Source of the DNA: an uncultured Bacteroidia bacterium | GTDB taxonomy: Bacteria > Bacteroidota > Bacteroidia > Bacteroidales > F082 | Length of the DNA: 64,000 nucleotides | Direction of reading: 5' to 3' | Assembly: GCA_902802535.1 (NCBI GenBank) | Contig: CADCML010000002.1 | Span: forward strand, 34,618-98,617 | Shown here: positions 43,011 to 52,012 of the stretch, in pieces | Layout of the letters: each line of letters starts with the position of its first letter | How positions within the stretch are numbered: the stretch's first letter is position 1 | The notes under the pieces: model-generated | The model's input: the letters and a program-made list of their open reading frames with translations, nothing else | Told to the model about the DNA's origin: nothing | Database searches by the model: none | Translations under genes and position numbers: made by a program

Positions 43011-44138
43011 TTATTCCTCCTCCAGCAAATTCCGGGCCTTCAAATAAACCCTCCATTTTTCCAAAACCTGCTCCATGTCGTTGGGCAGCTCCGAGGTGAA
43101 CATCATCTCTTCGCCTGTGGTGGGGTGCACGAAGCCCAATTCCTTGGCATGCAAGGCATGGCGCGGCATAATCTTGAAACAATTGTCGATGAACTGCTTG
43201 TATTTTGAGAAAGTGGTGCCTTTCAGGATGACATCGCCTCCGTACAAGGCATCGTTGAACAGAGGATGCCCGATGAATTGTGAATGGGCGCGAATCTGGT
43301 GGGTGCGGCCTGTTTCCAAACGGTATTCGTTAAGGGTCACGTAACCAAAGCGTTCCAACACTTTCCAGTGGGTGATGGCTTCTTTGCCTTGTTCGCCGAA
43401 GGGATAGACGGTCATGCGGCGGCGGTTGCTCTGGCTGCGCCCGATGTTGCCCACAATGGTGCCTTCGTTTTCGTTGAAGTCGCCCCAAACGAGGGCATAA
43501 TAGCGGCGGTGGATGGTGTGGTCGAAGAATTGTTTGGCGAGTGTGGCTTGGGCGATCTCGTTCTTGGTGACGACCATCAAGCCGGTGGTGTCTTTGTCGA
43601 TGCGGTGGACGAGATAGCCGATGTGGTTCTCAATATTTTGGTTCGTCTGTTCGAAATGATAGGCCAGGCCGTGCAGCAAAGTGCCAGTGAAGTTGCCGTG
43701 GGCGGGATGCACCACCAAGCCCGCCTGTTTGTTGATGACGATGAGGTCGTCGTCTTCGTAGACGATGTTCAGCGGGATGGGTTCCGGCTTGATGTCGGTT
43801 TCGCGGGGAGGATAGCTGAACACAATGGAAATCACGTCGTTGGGCTTCACCTTGTAGTTCGATTTCACGGGTTTGTCGTTCACCAAAATGTTGCCAGCCT
43901 TGGCCGCGTTCTGTATGCGGTTGCGCGAGATGCTATGGATGCGGCTGCTCAAAAAGGTGTCGATGCGCACCGTGTCCTGACCACCGTCGACGGTGATGCG
44001 CATGTGCTCAAACAGTGCGCCGCCTTCGTCGGACATTTCTTTGTCGTCCGAGTCTTCCAAAAGGTCGTCGGTTTCCTCAATGATATCATCTTCGTTTTCA
44101 ATGAGTTCGTCGTCTAAAATATTGAGTTCGTCGTTCAT
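43011..44138 (-). CDS. RluA/RluD-family pseudouridine synthase
   Basis: The 375-residue enzyme converts uridine to pseudouridine in rRNA. An acidic N-terminal extension (1-45, rich in Asp/Glu) precedes an S4 RNA-binding domain (about 57-105, RIDTFLSSRIHSISRNRIQNA). The catalytic domain has VINKQAGLVVHPAHGN, then LVHRIDKDTTGLMVVTKNE with the catalytic Asp, and RTHQIRAHSQFIGHPLFND. RluD is the closest branch by layout. The start overlaps the stop of the T9SS protein gene as ATGA. It is the third gene of a PASTA-T9SS-synthase operon. Confidence 0.95.
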   Translation of the reverse strand: MNDELNILDDELIENEDDIIEETDDLLEDSDDKEMSDEGGALFEHMRITVDGGQDTVRIDTFLSSRIHSISRNRIQNAAKAGNILVNDKPVKSNYKVKPNDVISIVFSYPPRETDIKPEPIPLNIVYEDDDLIVINKQAGLVVHPAHGNFTGTLLHGLAYHFEQTNQNIENHIGYLVHRIDKDTTGLMVVTKNEIAQATLAKQFFDHTIHRRYYALVWGDFNENEGTIVGNIGRSQSNRRRMTVYPFGEQGKEAITHWKVLERFGYVTLNEYRLETGRTHQIRAHSQFIGHPLFNDALYGGDVILKGTTFSKYKQFIDNCFKIMPRHALHAKELGFVHPTTGEEMMFTSELPNDMEQVLEKWRVYLKARNLLEEE

Positions 44139-46237
44139 TTGCGGATGATGAATTTTTGGTTGATGACTTGGCCTTCGTTGGTGATGACCTTGAGGAAATA
44201 CAATCCGTCATGGAGTTGGCTGACAGGGATTTCTGGTTGGAATTCGCCTTGATGCACCGTTCGTCCCGTGAGGTCGTAGATGCTCACTTGTCCGCCACTG
44301 ACATTGCCTTCGATGTGGAGCGTGTTGCAAACGGGATTCGGATAGAGTTGCAAGGTGGGTGCTTTGCTATTTTCTTGAACACCAATGAAATAAGAAGGAC
44401 CAACCACGGGGCGAATCATTAGCGAGCCATGTTTGCTGCTTGGCTGCCACGAGCCGTTGACGTTGACATAGTTGTATTGACTGTTGTCGTTGGAAGTGTC
44501 TCTGCCAATGTTGATGAGGCTGCCGGTGCTTTGCTCGATGCCGATGTAGAACGTTCCGGCAAGGGCCACGGTCTGGTCGAATTTGTAGTAGCTGAAACGA
44601 TAGATTTGATCCTGCCATTGCGGGCGTTGGTCGCTGAGGCGGTAGATTTCTGCGCCCGGCTTGCCGTTTTCGTCTTTCCAGACCACGATGTCGAAATAGT
44701 TGTTGTTGGCATCGTTTAGGGTGTGGTTGAACAGCAGCTGCACGCCTTGGATGGTGTCGTAGTCGTTAATGTCGAACCTGACGGCGAACTTGCCACCGGC
44801 ATTGCTCACGCCATAGCCCAATTCGGGTATGCCATCGTCGTAAGCATAGTAGTTATACATGCCCATGTGATAGACCATGGAATCGATTAAAGGCGGATTG
44901 GCGGTGGAGTCGAAAATGTAGTGGCTGATTTGGTAGGAAACCGAATCGTACCACATGCTCAGCGCGAAGAGCTCACCCACGTATGGGCAGGCGGGCGACT
45001 CGCCGTATTCGGGACATTGCAGGAAGCCGTAGGTTTGATAGGGGTGAACGGTGGTGGGCTCTACAGCGCGCGTATAGTCTTGGCCTCCACCGATTTGCTG
45101 CACCTTATAATAATATTGCGCCTCATGGTCGATGCTGTCGAGGTTGGCGATGTCGATACTCAAGTTCTCGCGAATGAAGGAGCTCGGGTTGACGCGGTAC
45201 TGGCGGTAGGGGACGGATAGGTAACGGCTGAAAAACGACGGCTTTGGCCCAGAGAAAGTCAGCATGGGGTAGTCGGTGTCATACTGCGAACGGTTGATGT
45301 TCAGGTAGACGAAATCGATGTTCCAGTTGTCTTCGTTGCTGCGTTCGGCAGGCAGCGAAGAGTTGACGATGCTGGCGTAGTTGTAGAAACGGAAATAGAA
45401 GTCGTCGCGGAAGTATTTCGTGTCAGTGATGGGAATCATCACCTGTTTGAAGTATTGGCCGCCGTTGTTGACCAAGAAACTGTCCAAGCATTGACCAGGA
45501 ACGCTCCAGACGTGATACCAAGTAGTGTCGGTCACGGTGGTGAACACCGAGTCGCAGGGCACGGCGATGCTGCCTTGCGTGATGGGGGTCAGTGTGTCGG
45601 TGATGATGGTGTACAGTCCTGGTTGGCAACCTATCGAAGCCCAAACCGTATCGCCCGGAAACAGCGTGTCGACCTGCATTTCGGCAAAGATGTCGGCGAT
45701 GTCATAGTTCTGGTAATCAAGGAAAAGGAATTCCTGATGCTGGGTCGTGGTGCCGAACTGAAGCACGAGTGAATCTTGCGCCTCAGGAGGGTTGCCGTTG
45801 CCTTGGGGCTGGTAGTAGAAACTCAGATAAATCGAGTCGGCGGGGGAGAGGGCACGCGGCTCAGGCTCCATGATGGAGTCGAGGCGGATGCGGACGGAGG
45901 TGAGATATTCCACCACAAACGGGTTGCTGATAGCGTAGTCGTAAACGCGGCCATTCGCATCCAACACATCGAAGGTGGCACCGTTGCGGTTGGGCGGACA
46001 GAGCGGGAAACCGTCGTTCACCAGCACGTTGTTGTCGGTCCATTTCGTCGAGTCGGGATAGGTGTTGGTGCGGCTGAAGTCGTCAAAGAAGGGCAGAAAA
46101 CGCGCTTCGGCCACGTTTCTTCTGACGGGTGCCTTTCCCGTGCTATGGAAAGGGGTCACTATCTCTTGTGCGACGGCAGGGATGGCCACGAAAGCCAACG
46201 CCGTAATCAAGGCTAAAGTCTTAAAACTCATCTTCAT
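44135..46237 (-). CDS. T9SS-exported protein of unknown function
   Basis: The frame extends to a TTG at 46261, but the ATG at 46237 gives a clean signal peptide (MKMSFKTLALITALAFVAIP, then AVAQE) and overlaps the end of the PASTA gene by 17 bases. The 700-residue product has beta-rich regions with no recognised enzyme motif. It ends with a type IX sorting domain: LQLYPNPVCNTLHIEG, VSIYDLTGRTVHQG, GLYFLKVITNEGQ and QKFIIRK. It is exported to the cell surface. Its place between a PASTA protein and a pseudouridine synthase does not reveal a role. Confidence 0.88.
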   Translation of the reverse strand: MKMSFKTLALITALAFVAIPAVAQEIVTPFHSTGKAPVRRNVAEARFLPFFDDFSRTNTYPDSTKWTDNNVLVNDGFPLCPPNRNGATFDVLDANGRVYDYAISNPFVVEYLTSVRIRLDSIMEPEPRALSPADSIYLSFYYQPQGNGNPPEAQDSLVLQFGTTTQHQEFLFLDYQNYDIADIFAEMQVDTLFPGDTVWASIGCQPGLYTIITDTLTPITQGSIAVPCDSVFTTVTDTTWYHVWSVPGQCLDSFLVNNGGQYFKQVMIPITDTKYFRDDFYFRFYNYASIVNSSLPAERSNEDNWNIDFVYLNINRSQYDTDYPMLTFSGPKPSFFSRYLSVPYRQYRVNPSSFIRENLSIDIANLDSIDHEAQYYYKVQQIGGGQDYTRAVEPTTVHPYQTYGFLQCPEYGESPACPYVGELFALSMWYDSVSYQISHYIFDSTANPPLIDSMVYHMGMYNYYAYDDGIPELGYGVSNAGGKFAVRFDINDYDTIQGVQLLFNHTLNDANNNYFDIVVWKDENGKPGAEIYRLSDQRPQWQDQIYRFSYYKFDQTVALAGTFYIGIEQSTGSLINIGRDTSNDNSQYNYVNVNGSWQPSSKHGSLMIRPVVGPSYFIGVQENSKAPTLQLYPNPVCNTLHIEGNVSGGQVSIYDLTGRTVHQGEFQPEIPVSQLHDGLYFLKVITNEGQVINQKFIIRK

Positions 46238-47120
46238 ATTTTTCAGTTTCTTCGTTGTCAATAACTTCTATGATTTGCAAAAGGGAATCAAGTTCAATGT
46301 CTTGCGGGATGTTGGCTAATGAATCCTCATGCAGGAGTTCTTGCATTTCTTTCTTGAAATCCAAGGTGCGGCTCGAATGGTACCACACATCCACATAGGT
46401 TCCTGCTTTGACGGCACCCGAGCTGATGCCGGGAGTCATGAGCCTGACGCACATGTACTTAAGACTGTCGCTGTCCTCGAAAACTTCCTTCCCGAGGTTC
46501 AAGCCGGCCAAGTTGAGCGCGCGTTTCGCTTCTTCGGCGGGCTTGCCGATGAGGTTGGGGATCTTCACTTTGGTCTTGTCGGAACCGATTCCCACTTGGA
46601 GCGTGATTTTGCTGCCTTTCACCAATTCCGTGTCCTTTTCGATGGGCTTGCCTTTGTAAAATTGTTCGATGACATTGTTCTTGTAGGAATAGTCCACATA
46701 GTCCAAATGGTCGACGTCCAAGCCGCTGGATTCCAGGCGTCCGATGGCTTCGCGGAGCGAGATGCCTTTCAGGTTGGGCATGACGGTCTTTTCGGGGGTC
46801 ACGGCCACGATGATGGCATACACATTCCTGCCTTTCTTGATTTTTGAGCCGGGCAAGGGGTCTTGTTGGTAGATACTTCCGGGCTCTTGTCCCTTCGGAT
46901 AAACGCTGTCGATGAGGATGAAGTTGAAGTCTTGGGCGTATTCATGCTTTACTTCCTCAAAATCCAGGCCTACAAAATCAGGCATGGAATAGGTTTCGTC
47001 GTGGCGAGTGTATTTGTCTAAGGATCTGAATGTTATCCATAGCAAAACCCCGCAAAGCATGAATATGATAAGCAGGTTGATGTAAAATTTCTTTTGTGTC
47101 AAAAAGTGCAGGCGTCCCAT
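46221..47120 (-). CDS. PASTA-domain membrane protein
   Basis: The 299-residue protein has a single N-terminal membrane helix (about 12-32, FYINLLIIFMLCGVLLWITF), then three PASTA repeats: YSMPDFVGLDFEEVKHEYA, KTVMPNLKGISLREAIGRLESSGL, and VKIPNLIGKPAEEAKRALNLAGL. A C-terminal helical tail is rich in Asp/Glu. PASTA repeats bind peptidoglycan or beta-lactam-like ligands. Here they are not attached to a Ser/Thr kinase or penicillin-binding protein. Divergent ddl next door supports a cell-wall link. Confidence 0.9.
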   Translation of the reverse strand: MGRLHFLTQKKFYINLLIIFMLCGVLLWITFRSLDKYTRHDETYSMPDFVGLDFEEVKHEYAQDFNFILIDSVYPKGQEPGSIYQQDPLPGSKIKKGRNVYAIIVAVTPEKTVMPNLKGISLREAIGRLESSGLDVDHLDYVDYSYKNNVIEQFYKGKPIEKDTELVKGSKITLQVGIGSDKTKVKIPNLIGKPAEEAKRALNLAGLNLGKEVFEDSDSLKYMCVRLMTPGISSGAVKAGTYVDVWYHSSRTLDFKKEMQELLHEDSLANIPQDIELDSLLQIIEVIDNEETEKYEDEF

Positions 47121-47127
47121 ATTTTTG
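47120..47127 (+). promoter_or_regulatory. -7 box TATTTTTG, candidate ddl promoter
   Basis: Plus-strand TAnnTTTG match 77 bases upstream of ddl, starting at the edge of the divergent PASTA gene. Confidence 0.4.
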
Positions 47128-47188
47128 TATTTTAGCCGTGTTTTTACAACTCGGTTCCGAGTGCTTTTATTGTTTGAATTTAAACCGA

Positions 47189-47196
47189 CAAAATTA
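47189..47196 (-). promoter_or_regulatory. -7 box TAATTTTG for the PASTA operon
   Basis: Minus-strand TAnnTTTG match 69 bases upstream of the PASTA start. Confidence 0.4.
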
Positions 47197-47204
47197 CAAA
47201 AAAT

Positions 47205-48176
47205 ATGAAAAACGTAGCAATTATTTGTGGTGGTGATTCCGGAGAGTTCGAAATCTCCATCAAAAGTGCTCAGGTGGTGAAAAACAACCTCGATCCGGAA
47301 CTATATGATTCCAAGATTATTGTGGTTTCCAAGAAGGGGTGGTATTGCGTCTTGAGGGACGGCACGCACTTGGATGTCGACAAGAACGATTTTTCCATTT
47401 TGGTGCATGGCCACAAGATGAAATTCGACGTGGCCTTTAATGCGGTGCATGGCGAACCGGGCGAAAACGGGCCGCTTTCGGGTTATCTGGAACTGTTGGG
47501 CATTCCTTGCACCTCGTCGCCTTTGACCACTTGCGCGCTTACCTTCCACAAGGATTTCTGCAAGCGATTGGTGGCTTCCTACGGTGTCAGGGTGGCGCCT
47601 TCGGTGCTGATTAACGAAGGTGAAAAATACGATGCCGACGAAATCATCAAGCAGTTGGGACTGCCTTTGTTTGTGAAGCCGACCTGCAACGGCTCCAGCG
47701 TGGGTGTGTCGAAGGTGAAGACGGCGGAGGAGCTTGTCCCGGCCATCTATATGGCGAGGGCGGCTGGCCGGCAGGTGATGTGCGAGAAGTTCGTCGACGG
47801 GCGCGAGTTCGGCTGCGGCGCTATGGAGTTTAAAGGCAAGATGATGGTCTTCCCGCTTACCGAGATTTGCAGCAAAAACGAGTTCTTCGACTACGAGGCC
47901 AAGTACACCGCCGGCAAGTGCGACGAGGTGACGCCTGCGCAAGTCGATGAGGCTATTGCAACCGAAATCAAGGGGACAACGGCAATGCTGTACGAGAAAC
48001 TGGAATGCAAGGGTTTCGTCCGCATGGACTATATCGTCAGCGACGAGGGCGTGTTCTTCATCGAGGCGAACATCGTCCCGGGCATGTCGGAGGCCAGCAT
48101 CATTCCTGCTCAGGCGCGATGCTTCGGCTTGAGCTTGCAGCAGCTCTTTGGAATGGCAATTGAGAATGTGTTATAA
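47205..48176 (+). CDS. ddl: D-alanine-D-alanine ligase
   Basis: The 323-residue ATP-grasp enzyme joins two D-alanines for peptidoglycan precursors. Features: ICGGDSGEFEISIKSAQVV at the N-terminus, NAVHGEPGENGPLSGYLELLGIP, LPLFVKPTCNGSSVGVSKVK, and the metal-binding end FFIEANIVPGMSEASIIPAQ. The first motif usually reads GGxSxEhxVS; here the Ser is displaced (GGDSGEFEIS), a variant seen in this phylum. The terminator follows closely. Confidence 0.96.
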   Translation: MKNVAIICGGDSGEFEISIKSAQVVKNNLDPELYDSKIIVVSKKGWYCVLRDGTHLDVDKNDFSILVHGHKMKFDVAFNAVHGEPGENGPLSGYLELLGIPCTSSPLTTCALTFHKDFCKRLVASYGVRVAPSVLINEGEKYDADEIIKQLGLPLFVKPTCNGSSVGVSKVKTAEELVPAIYMARAAGRQVMCEKFVDGREFGCGAMEFKGKMMVFPLTEICSKNEFFDYEAKYTAGKCDEVTPAQVDEAIATEIKGTTAMLYEKLECKGFVRMDYIVSDEGVFFIEANIVPGMSEASIIPAQARCFGLSLQQLFGMAIENVL

Positions 48177-48179
48177 ATG

Positions 48180-48205
48180 AAAAAAGGAGCCGAGGCTCCT
48201 TTTTT
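48180..48205. terminator. Bidirectional terminator between ddl and frr
   Basis: AAAAAAGGAGCC and GGCTCCTTTTTT form a perfect stem with a 2-base spacer, serving both convergent genes. Confidence 0.9.
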
Positions 48206-48214
48206 CATTTACAC

Positions 48215-48778
48215 TTACACCGTGAGAATATCCTTGGACTTCAGTTCGGTGAGGTCGTCGATTTTCTTGATGTACTTGTCGGTGAGTTTCTGAATCTCTT
48301 CTTGCAAGAGTTTCGACTCGTCCTCCGAGATGGTGTCTTTCTCCAATTTCTTGGCTTCGTCGTTGGCGTTGCGGCGGATGCCACGGATGCCGACCTTGGC
48401 TTCCTCGGCGGCGTTCTTGGTGCGTTTCACCAGCTCGCGGCGACGTTCCTCGGTCAAAGCGGGCACGCTGATGCGGAGGATTTCACCGTTGTTGATGGGG
48501 TTGAAGCCCAAGTTGGCGTTCAGGATGGCCTTAGCGATGTTGTTGAGTGCGCTCTTGTCGAAGGGTTGCACCACAATCATTCGGGCGTCGGTGCAGCCGA
48601 TGTTGGCCGTCTGCTCGATGGGCACCACGGTGCCGTAGTATTCAACCATAACGCCGTTCAGCATGGCCGGACTGGCTTTTCCTGCCCTAATGCCCTGAAA
48701 TTCATGCTCCAAGTGCTTGATGGTGTTGTCCATGCTTTCAGTGGCCTCGTCTAATACAAATTGAGAATCTTCAGTCAT
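48215..48778 (-). CDS. frr: Ribosome recycling factor
   Basis: With EF-G this factor splits ribosomes after termination. The frame extends to 48847, but the ATG at 48778 (MTEDSQFVLDEATESMDNTI) gives the standard 187 residues and lies just downstream of the promoter. Typical features are EHEFQGIRAGKASPAMLNGVMVEYYG, VQPFDKSALNNIAKAIL, and RISVPALTEERRRELVKRTKNAAEEAKVGIRGIRRNA. Length is normal. It follows the glycosyltransferase gene on the same strand but has its own -7 box. Confidence 0.97.
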   Translation of the reverse strand: MTEDSQFVLDEATESMDNTIKHLEHEFQGIRAGKASPAMLNGVMVEYYGTVVPIEQTANIGCTDARMIVVQPFDKSALNNIAKAILNANLGFNPINNGEILRISVPALTEERRRELVKRTKNAAEEAKVGIRGIRRNANDEAKKLEKDTISEDESKLLQEEIQKLTDKYIKKIDDLTELKSKDILTV

Positions 48779-48797
48779 AGTTTTTGAAATTTGAGTG

Positions 48798-48805
48798 CAA
48801 AAATA
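48798..48805 (-). promoter_or_regulatory. -7 box TATTTTTG for frr
   Basis: TAnnTTTG match 20 bases upstream of the chosen frr ATG, in the gap after the glycosyltransferase stop. Confidence 0.55.
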
Positions 48806-48843
48806 AAAAATTTTCCTTTTCTGCTCAAAAATCTTGCCAATTT

Positions 48844-50760
48844 TCAATTCAGCGGTTCATAAAGCCCCGTCAAAACAGGGCTTCTCCGCGTGAAATAATA
48901 GCTCATTCGGTTCAAAGTCAGGCTGTCTTGGCCTTGGTTCCAAAGGTAGGTCTTGACGGTCTTGCCTTGTGGGGTCAGGTCCTCGTTGAAATTGATGGCC
49001 GTGCTGACGATGTTACGGCCTTTGGGGAATTTGCCGCTGTAGGGCGAAAGGCCGTGCCAAAGCAGCAGCGAGTCGGTCGCGGCATCACGCACCTCGATGA
49101 CGACGATGCAGTTGCGGAGGCTGTCCAAGGCATTCACTTCGGCCACGATGCCTAAGGCTTCCACATCGGCGGGCAGCGAGTCGCAACTGAGGAAATAGGG
49201 CTGGCCCCATTCCCAACCGGGCATGGCGAGGGTGTCGTCCGACAAGGGGTGAAGCATGTATTGGGCATCGGCCGTCGGGGTCTTGCTTAGGGTTAGGTAA
49301 CGTGATGTAAACCAGTCTTTTGTCTTGATGAGGTAAGGGTAGTTGCCCACGGCGGCGGTTTCCCAAATGGGGCTGGCATAGTCGGTCCAGCCCATGCCGA
49401 GCATCGGGGCTTCTTGGTGCTCGCTGAGCCAACGGTTGAAGTCGCCCAATTCGGTGTAACGGTTGAAGACGATGCGTTCGTCAATGCCCAAAGGCGCTTG
49501 GTAGAACTCGGCCGCCTCGCCAATCTCGGTGCGTGTGGCAAACTGGATTTGGTCGCCATATTGTGCCTTGTCTTGCTTCATCATGGCGGCAATCTGGTCG
49601 AAGCCTTGGTGATACATCAGGTCGTAATGGCGACGGTTCAGGATGAGCGAACTTATTCCGACAAAAAGAATTACCGCCACCACCAAAGCATTCTGCCAAG
49701 TCGTCAGCGTGCGGTTCTTGAACAGCGAGAACGCCACGATGACGAGGAAGGGATAGCTGAAAATCAGCGTACTGTGTTGCAAAATCGGCTCACGCAGCAG
49801 CGAGTAGGCAAAGGCAATGACAAAGATGATGACAAACCAAGCGATGCCCGCCCAGCGCAAGGGATTGCGGCTTTTGTCGCGCTTCCCGATGATGAGGGGC
49901 AAAAGGATGATGATGCCCACGGCAAACATGAACAGCTGCGAGTAGTTCATCGTGTATTCGATGAAATCGAGTAGGAAGGTGTTTTTGGGCGCACTCAACC
50001 ATCCCCCGATGCTGCCGCTCACGAAGAGCTGTTGGAAAAAGATGGGAAGGGTGGGAGCAAACAGCAATACTGCACCTATTCCGCTGATCCAGTAGGCTTT
50101 GCGACGCTCCTTCGGCAGGAAAAACAAACCCGTCAAGAAAATGAGTCCCGCCTGCGCGATGGAGAAATACTGCATCAGCGAACAGGCCCAAGCCGAAAGC
50201 GCGAAGCCAACATAATCCCTTGTCGTCGTTTTCGTCCCGAAAACAACCTTGTACCAAAACCAAGCCATCAGCAAGACGAAGAACAAGCCCGCCGAATAGG
50301 GCCGCGCCAACTGACTGTAGAACACCGTGAGCTGACTGACGGCAAAGAACGCCGCCGCAAACAACCCGACATTGCGATTGAACCATTGCCGACCAATCAA
50401 GTAAACGAGATACACGGATCCAATGCCCATCAACGCGAAGGGCAACTTGACCCAAAACTCGCTCATTCCGAACAACTTGACCCAAAACCAAAGGAACAGC
50501 TGCACCCCGATGGGATGACTGTCGGGCATCACGCCTTGTTGGATGAAATCGTGGAAATTGTCGAAGCGGGTGCGCAGCAGGGCACTGAACTCGTCGTGCA
50601 TGAAAGGCACCTGGCCCAATTTCCACAAGCGCAACACAGCCGTCACGGCAATGATGATTCCTATGAGCAGATAGTCCACCTTATGGTCCGGATGGACTTT
50701 CGGTTTTCGCAGATGATGATTCCTCATTTTCCTGGATTTAGCGTCGGCAAAATTAGACAT
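48844..50760 (-). CDS. GT-C-fold membrane glycosyltransferase (ArnT/PMT-like)
   Basis: The 638-residue protein has a short basic N-terminus, about ten membrane helices (from residue ~29 to ~375) and a soluble C-terminal domain. The acidic motif FMHDEFSALL (about 53-62) in the first external loop is the catalytic region of GT-C enzymes, which transfer sugars from polyprenyl-phosphate donors to lipids or proteins on the outer face of the inner membrane. SHPIGVQLFLWFWVKLFG and QLARPYSAGLFF also fit the ArnT/PMT_2 pattern. Acceptor and sugar are unknown. Confidence 0.85.
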   Translation of the reverse strand: MSNFADAKSRKMRNHHLRKPKVHPDHKVDYLLIGIIIAVTAVLRLWKLGQVPFMHDEFSALLRTRFDNFHDFIQQGVMPDSHPIGVQLFLWFWVKLFGMSEFWVKLPFALMGIGSVYLVYLIGRQWFNRNVGLFAAAFFAVSQLTVFYSQLARPYSAGLFFVLLMAWFWYKVVFGTKTTTRDYVGFALSAWACSLMQYFSIAQAGLIFLTGLFFLPKERRKAYWISGIGAVLLFAPTLPIFFQQLFVSGSIGGWLSAPKNTFLLDFIEYTMNYSQLFMFAVGIIILLPLIIGKRDKSRNPLRWAGIAWFVIIFVIAFAYSLLREPILQHSTLIFSYPFLVIVAFSLFKNRTLTTWQNALVVAVILFVGISSLILNRRHYDLMYHQGFDQIAAMMKQDKAQYGDQIQFATRTEIGEAAEFYQAPLGIDERIVFNRYTELGDFNRWLSEHQEAPMLGMGWTDYASPIWETAAVGNYPYLIKTKDWFTSRYLTLSKTPTADAQYMLHPLSDDTLAMPGWEWGQPYFLSCDSLPADVEALGIVAEVNALDSLRNCIVVIEVRDAATDSLLLWHGLSPYSGKFPKGRNIVSTAINFNEDLTPQGKTVKTYLWNQGQDSLTLNRMSYYFTRRSPVLTGLYEPLN

Positions 50761-50829
50761 ATTTCCGCAATTTTATTGAAAAATAAAACCATTACGATGA
50801 AAACAGATTGAAATATTGTGAATTGTACA

Positions 50830-50837
50830 TATTTTTG
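50830..50837 (+). promoter_or_regulatory. -7 box TATTTTTG for the CDP-alcohol transferase operon
   Basis: TAnnTTTG match 17 bases before the ATG at 50854, with TTG 19 bases upstream (50808-50810), a good Bacteroidota spacing. Confidence 0.6.
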
Positions 50838-50853
50838 CAAAAAAAATCCATAA

Positions 50854-51561
50854 ATGGAAGAAGAGAAAAAACAATCGAAAAGGATACAGACCTCTCTGCT
50901 TAGCGCGGCAGAAAAGAAGGTGTTGATCAAGATTGCCAATCGATTGCCCCGCTGGACCAATTCCGACCAACTGACCTTCATAGGTTTTCTCGGGGCGGTA
51001 ATAATCGCCATGGGATTCATCCTTGCCAACCTGAATGCACAGTTCTTGTGGCTGAGCATTTTGGGCTTTGTCATCAACTGGTACGGCGACTCATTGGACG
51101 GCACCCTCGCTCGAGTACGCAACGAGCAGCGGCCCGTCTATGGTTTTTATATCGACCACACCATGGATGCCGTCAATGAGTTGATTATGTTTTTGGGCGC
51201 AGGCATGTCGCCCTACATGCGCTTCGACCTTGCCTGCATATTGCTCATTTTCTACCTTATGTTGACGCTCAACGTTGCGATGAACACACACTTGAGAGGT
51301 GAGTTCTGCCTGACCTATGGCAAGTTGGGGCCAACGGAGTTTCGCTTTGTTTGCATTGTCGCTTGCCTTCTGCTCATTGTTGTCAAGCCCTTGCAGACAT
51401 TTAGCATCACCATCCCTTGGATTGATGGCGTTCTCCTCTTGGGCGCACTTGATATCGTCGGCGGTGTGATTCTGGTTGCACTAATTGTCATCTATTTCCT
51501 GACTATCGCTCAAGATGCCAAATACTATTCAAAAATTGATCCAAAACATAAGCATGATTAA
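50854..51561 (+). CDS. CDP-alcohol phosphatidyltransferase
   Basis: The 235-residue integral membrane enzyme joins a CDP-linked lipid to an alcohol, or the reverse. The full catalytic signature is in GDSLDGTLARVRNEQRPVYG then FYIDHTMDAVNE (DGx2ARx8Gx3Dx3D). Six membrane helices are likely. The substrate (glycerol-phosphate, serine, inositol or other) is not revealed. It begins a tightly packed operon: the next gene, GtrA-like, overlaps its stop by 8 bases. Confidence 0.9.
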   Translation: MEEEKKQSKRIQTSLLSAAEKKVLIKIANRLPRWTNSDQLTFIGFLGAVIIAMGFILANLNAQFLWLSILGFVINWYGDSLDGTLARVRNEQRPVYGFYIDHTMDAVNELIMFLGAGMSPYMRFDLACILLIFYLMLTLNVAMNTHLRGEFCLTYGKLGPTEFRFVCIVACLLLIVVKPLQTFSITIPWIDGVLLLGALDIVGGVILVALIVIYFLTIAQDAKYYSKIDPKHKHD

Positions 51562-52012
51562 TATCAAGGAATTGATATTGAAGCGTGTACCTAAGTATTT
51601 CGTAGGCAACTTGATTAGCACTTTGGTCGACACGTTGGTCTTGTGGGTGTTCTCGCATTACGTGTTCAGTCACTATGTGGGACAAATCATCATTTCTCCC
51701 TTCATCTCGTTTGAATGTGCCGTGTTCACCAATTTTCTGGTGAGCTATTATTTCACCTGGAAAGACAGAATCAGCCAAAAGACGAAAAAATCTTTCCTTC
51801 GCCATTATGCGGCCTACAACATTTCGTGCACAGGCGCCTTTTTCATCAAAATGGGGGTGCTGATGCTGATACAATACCTCACCAAATGGGATGTCGTCAT
51901 TTGCAACTTGCTCGCGCTCTGCGTTTCGGGCGTTTTCAATTTCGTGATGAATGAATTTGTGGTTTTCAAGAAAAAGAAAGTGATATGCCATGGCGTTGAT
52001 TACAATGGATGA
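51554..52012 (+). CDS. GtrA-family membrane protein
   Basis: I choose the ATG at 51554 (MINIKELILKRVPKYF) over 51515, which would overlap the previous gene by 47 bases. The 152-residue protein has four membrane helices: YFVGNLISTLVDTLVLWVF, then ECAVFTNFLVSYYFTWKDR with the conserved aromatic-charged end, SCTGAFFIKMGVLMLIQ, and VCNLLALCVSGVFNF-type last helix. GtrA proteins help move polyprenyl-linked sugars across the membrane. The acyltransferase gene starts before its stop, so translation is probably coupled. Confidence 0.85.
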   Translation: MINIKELILKRVPKYFVGNLISTLVDTLVLWVFSHYVFSHYVGQIIISPFISFECAVFTNFLVSYYFTWKDRISQKTKKSFLRHYAAYNISCTGAFFIKMGVLMLIQYLTKWDVVICNLLALCVSGVFNFVMNEFVVFKKKKVICHGVDYNG

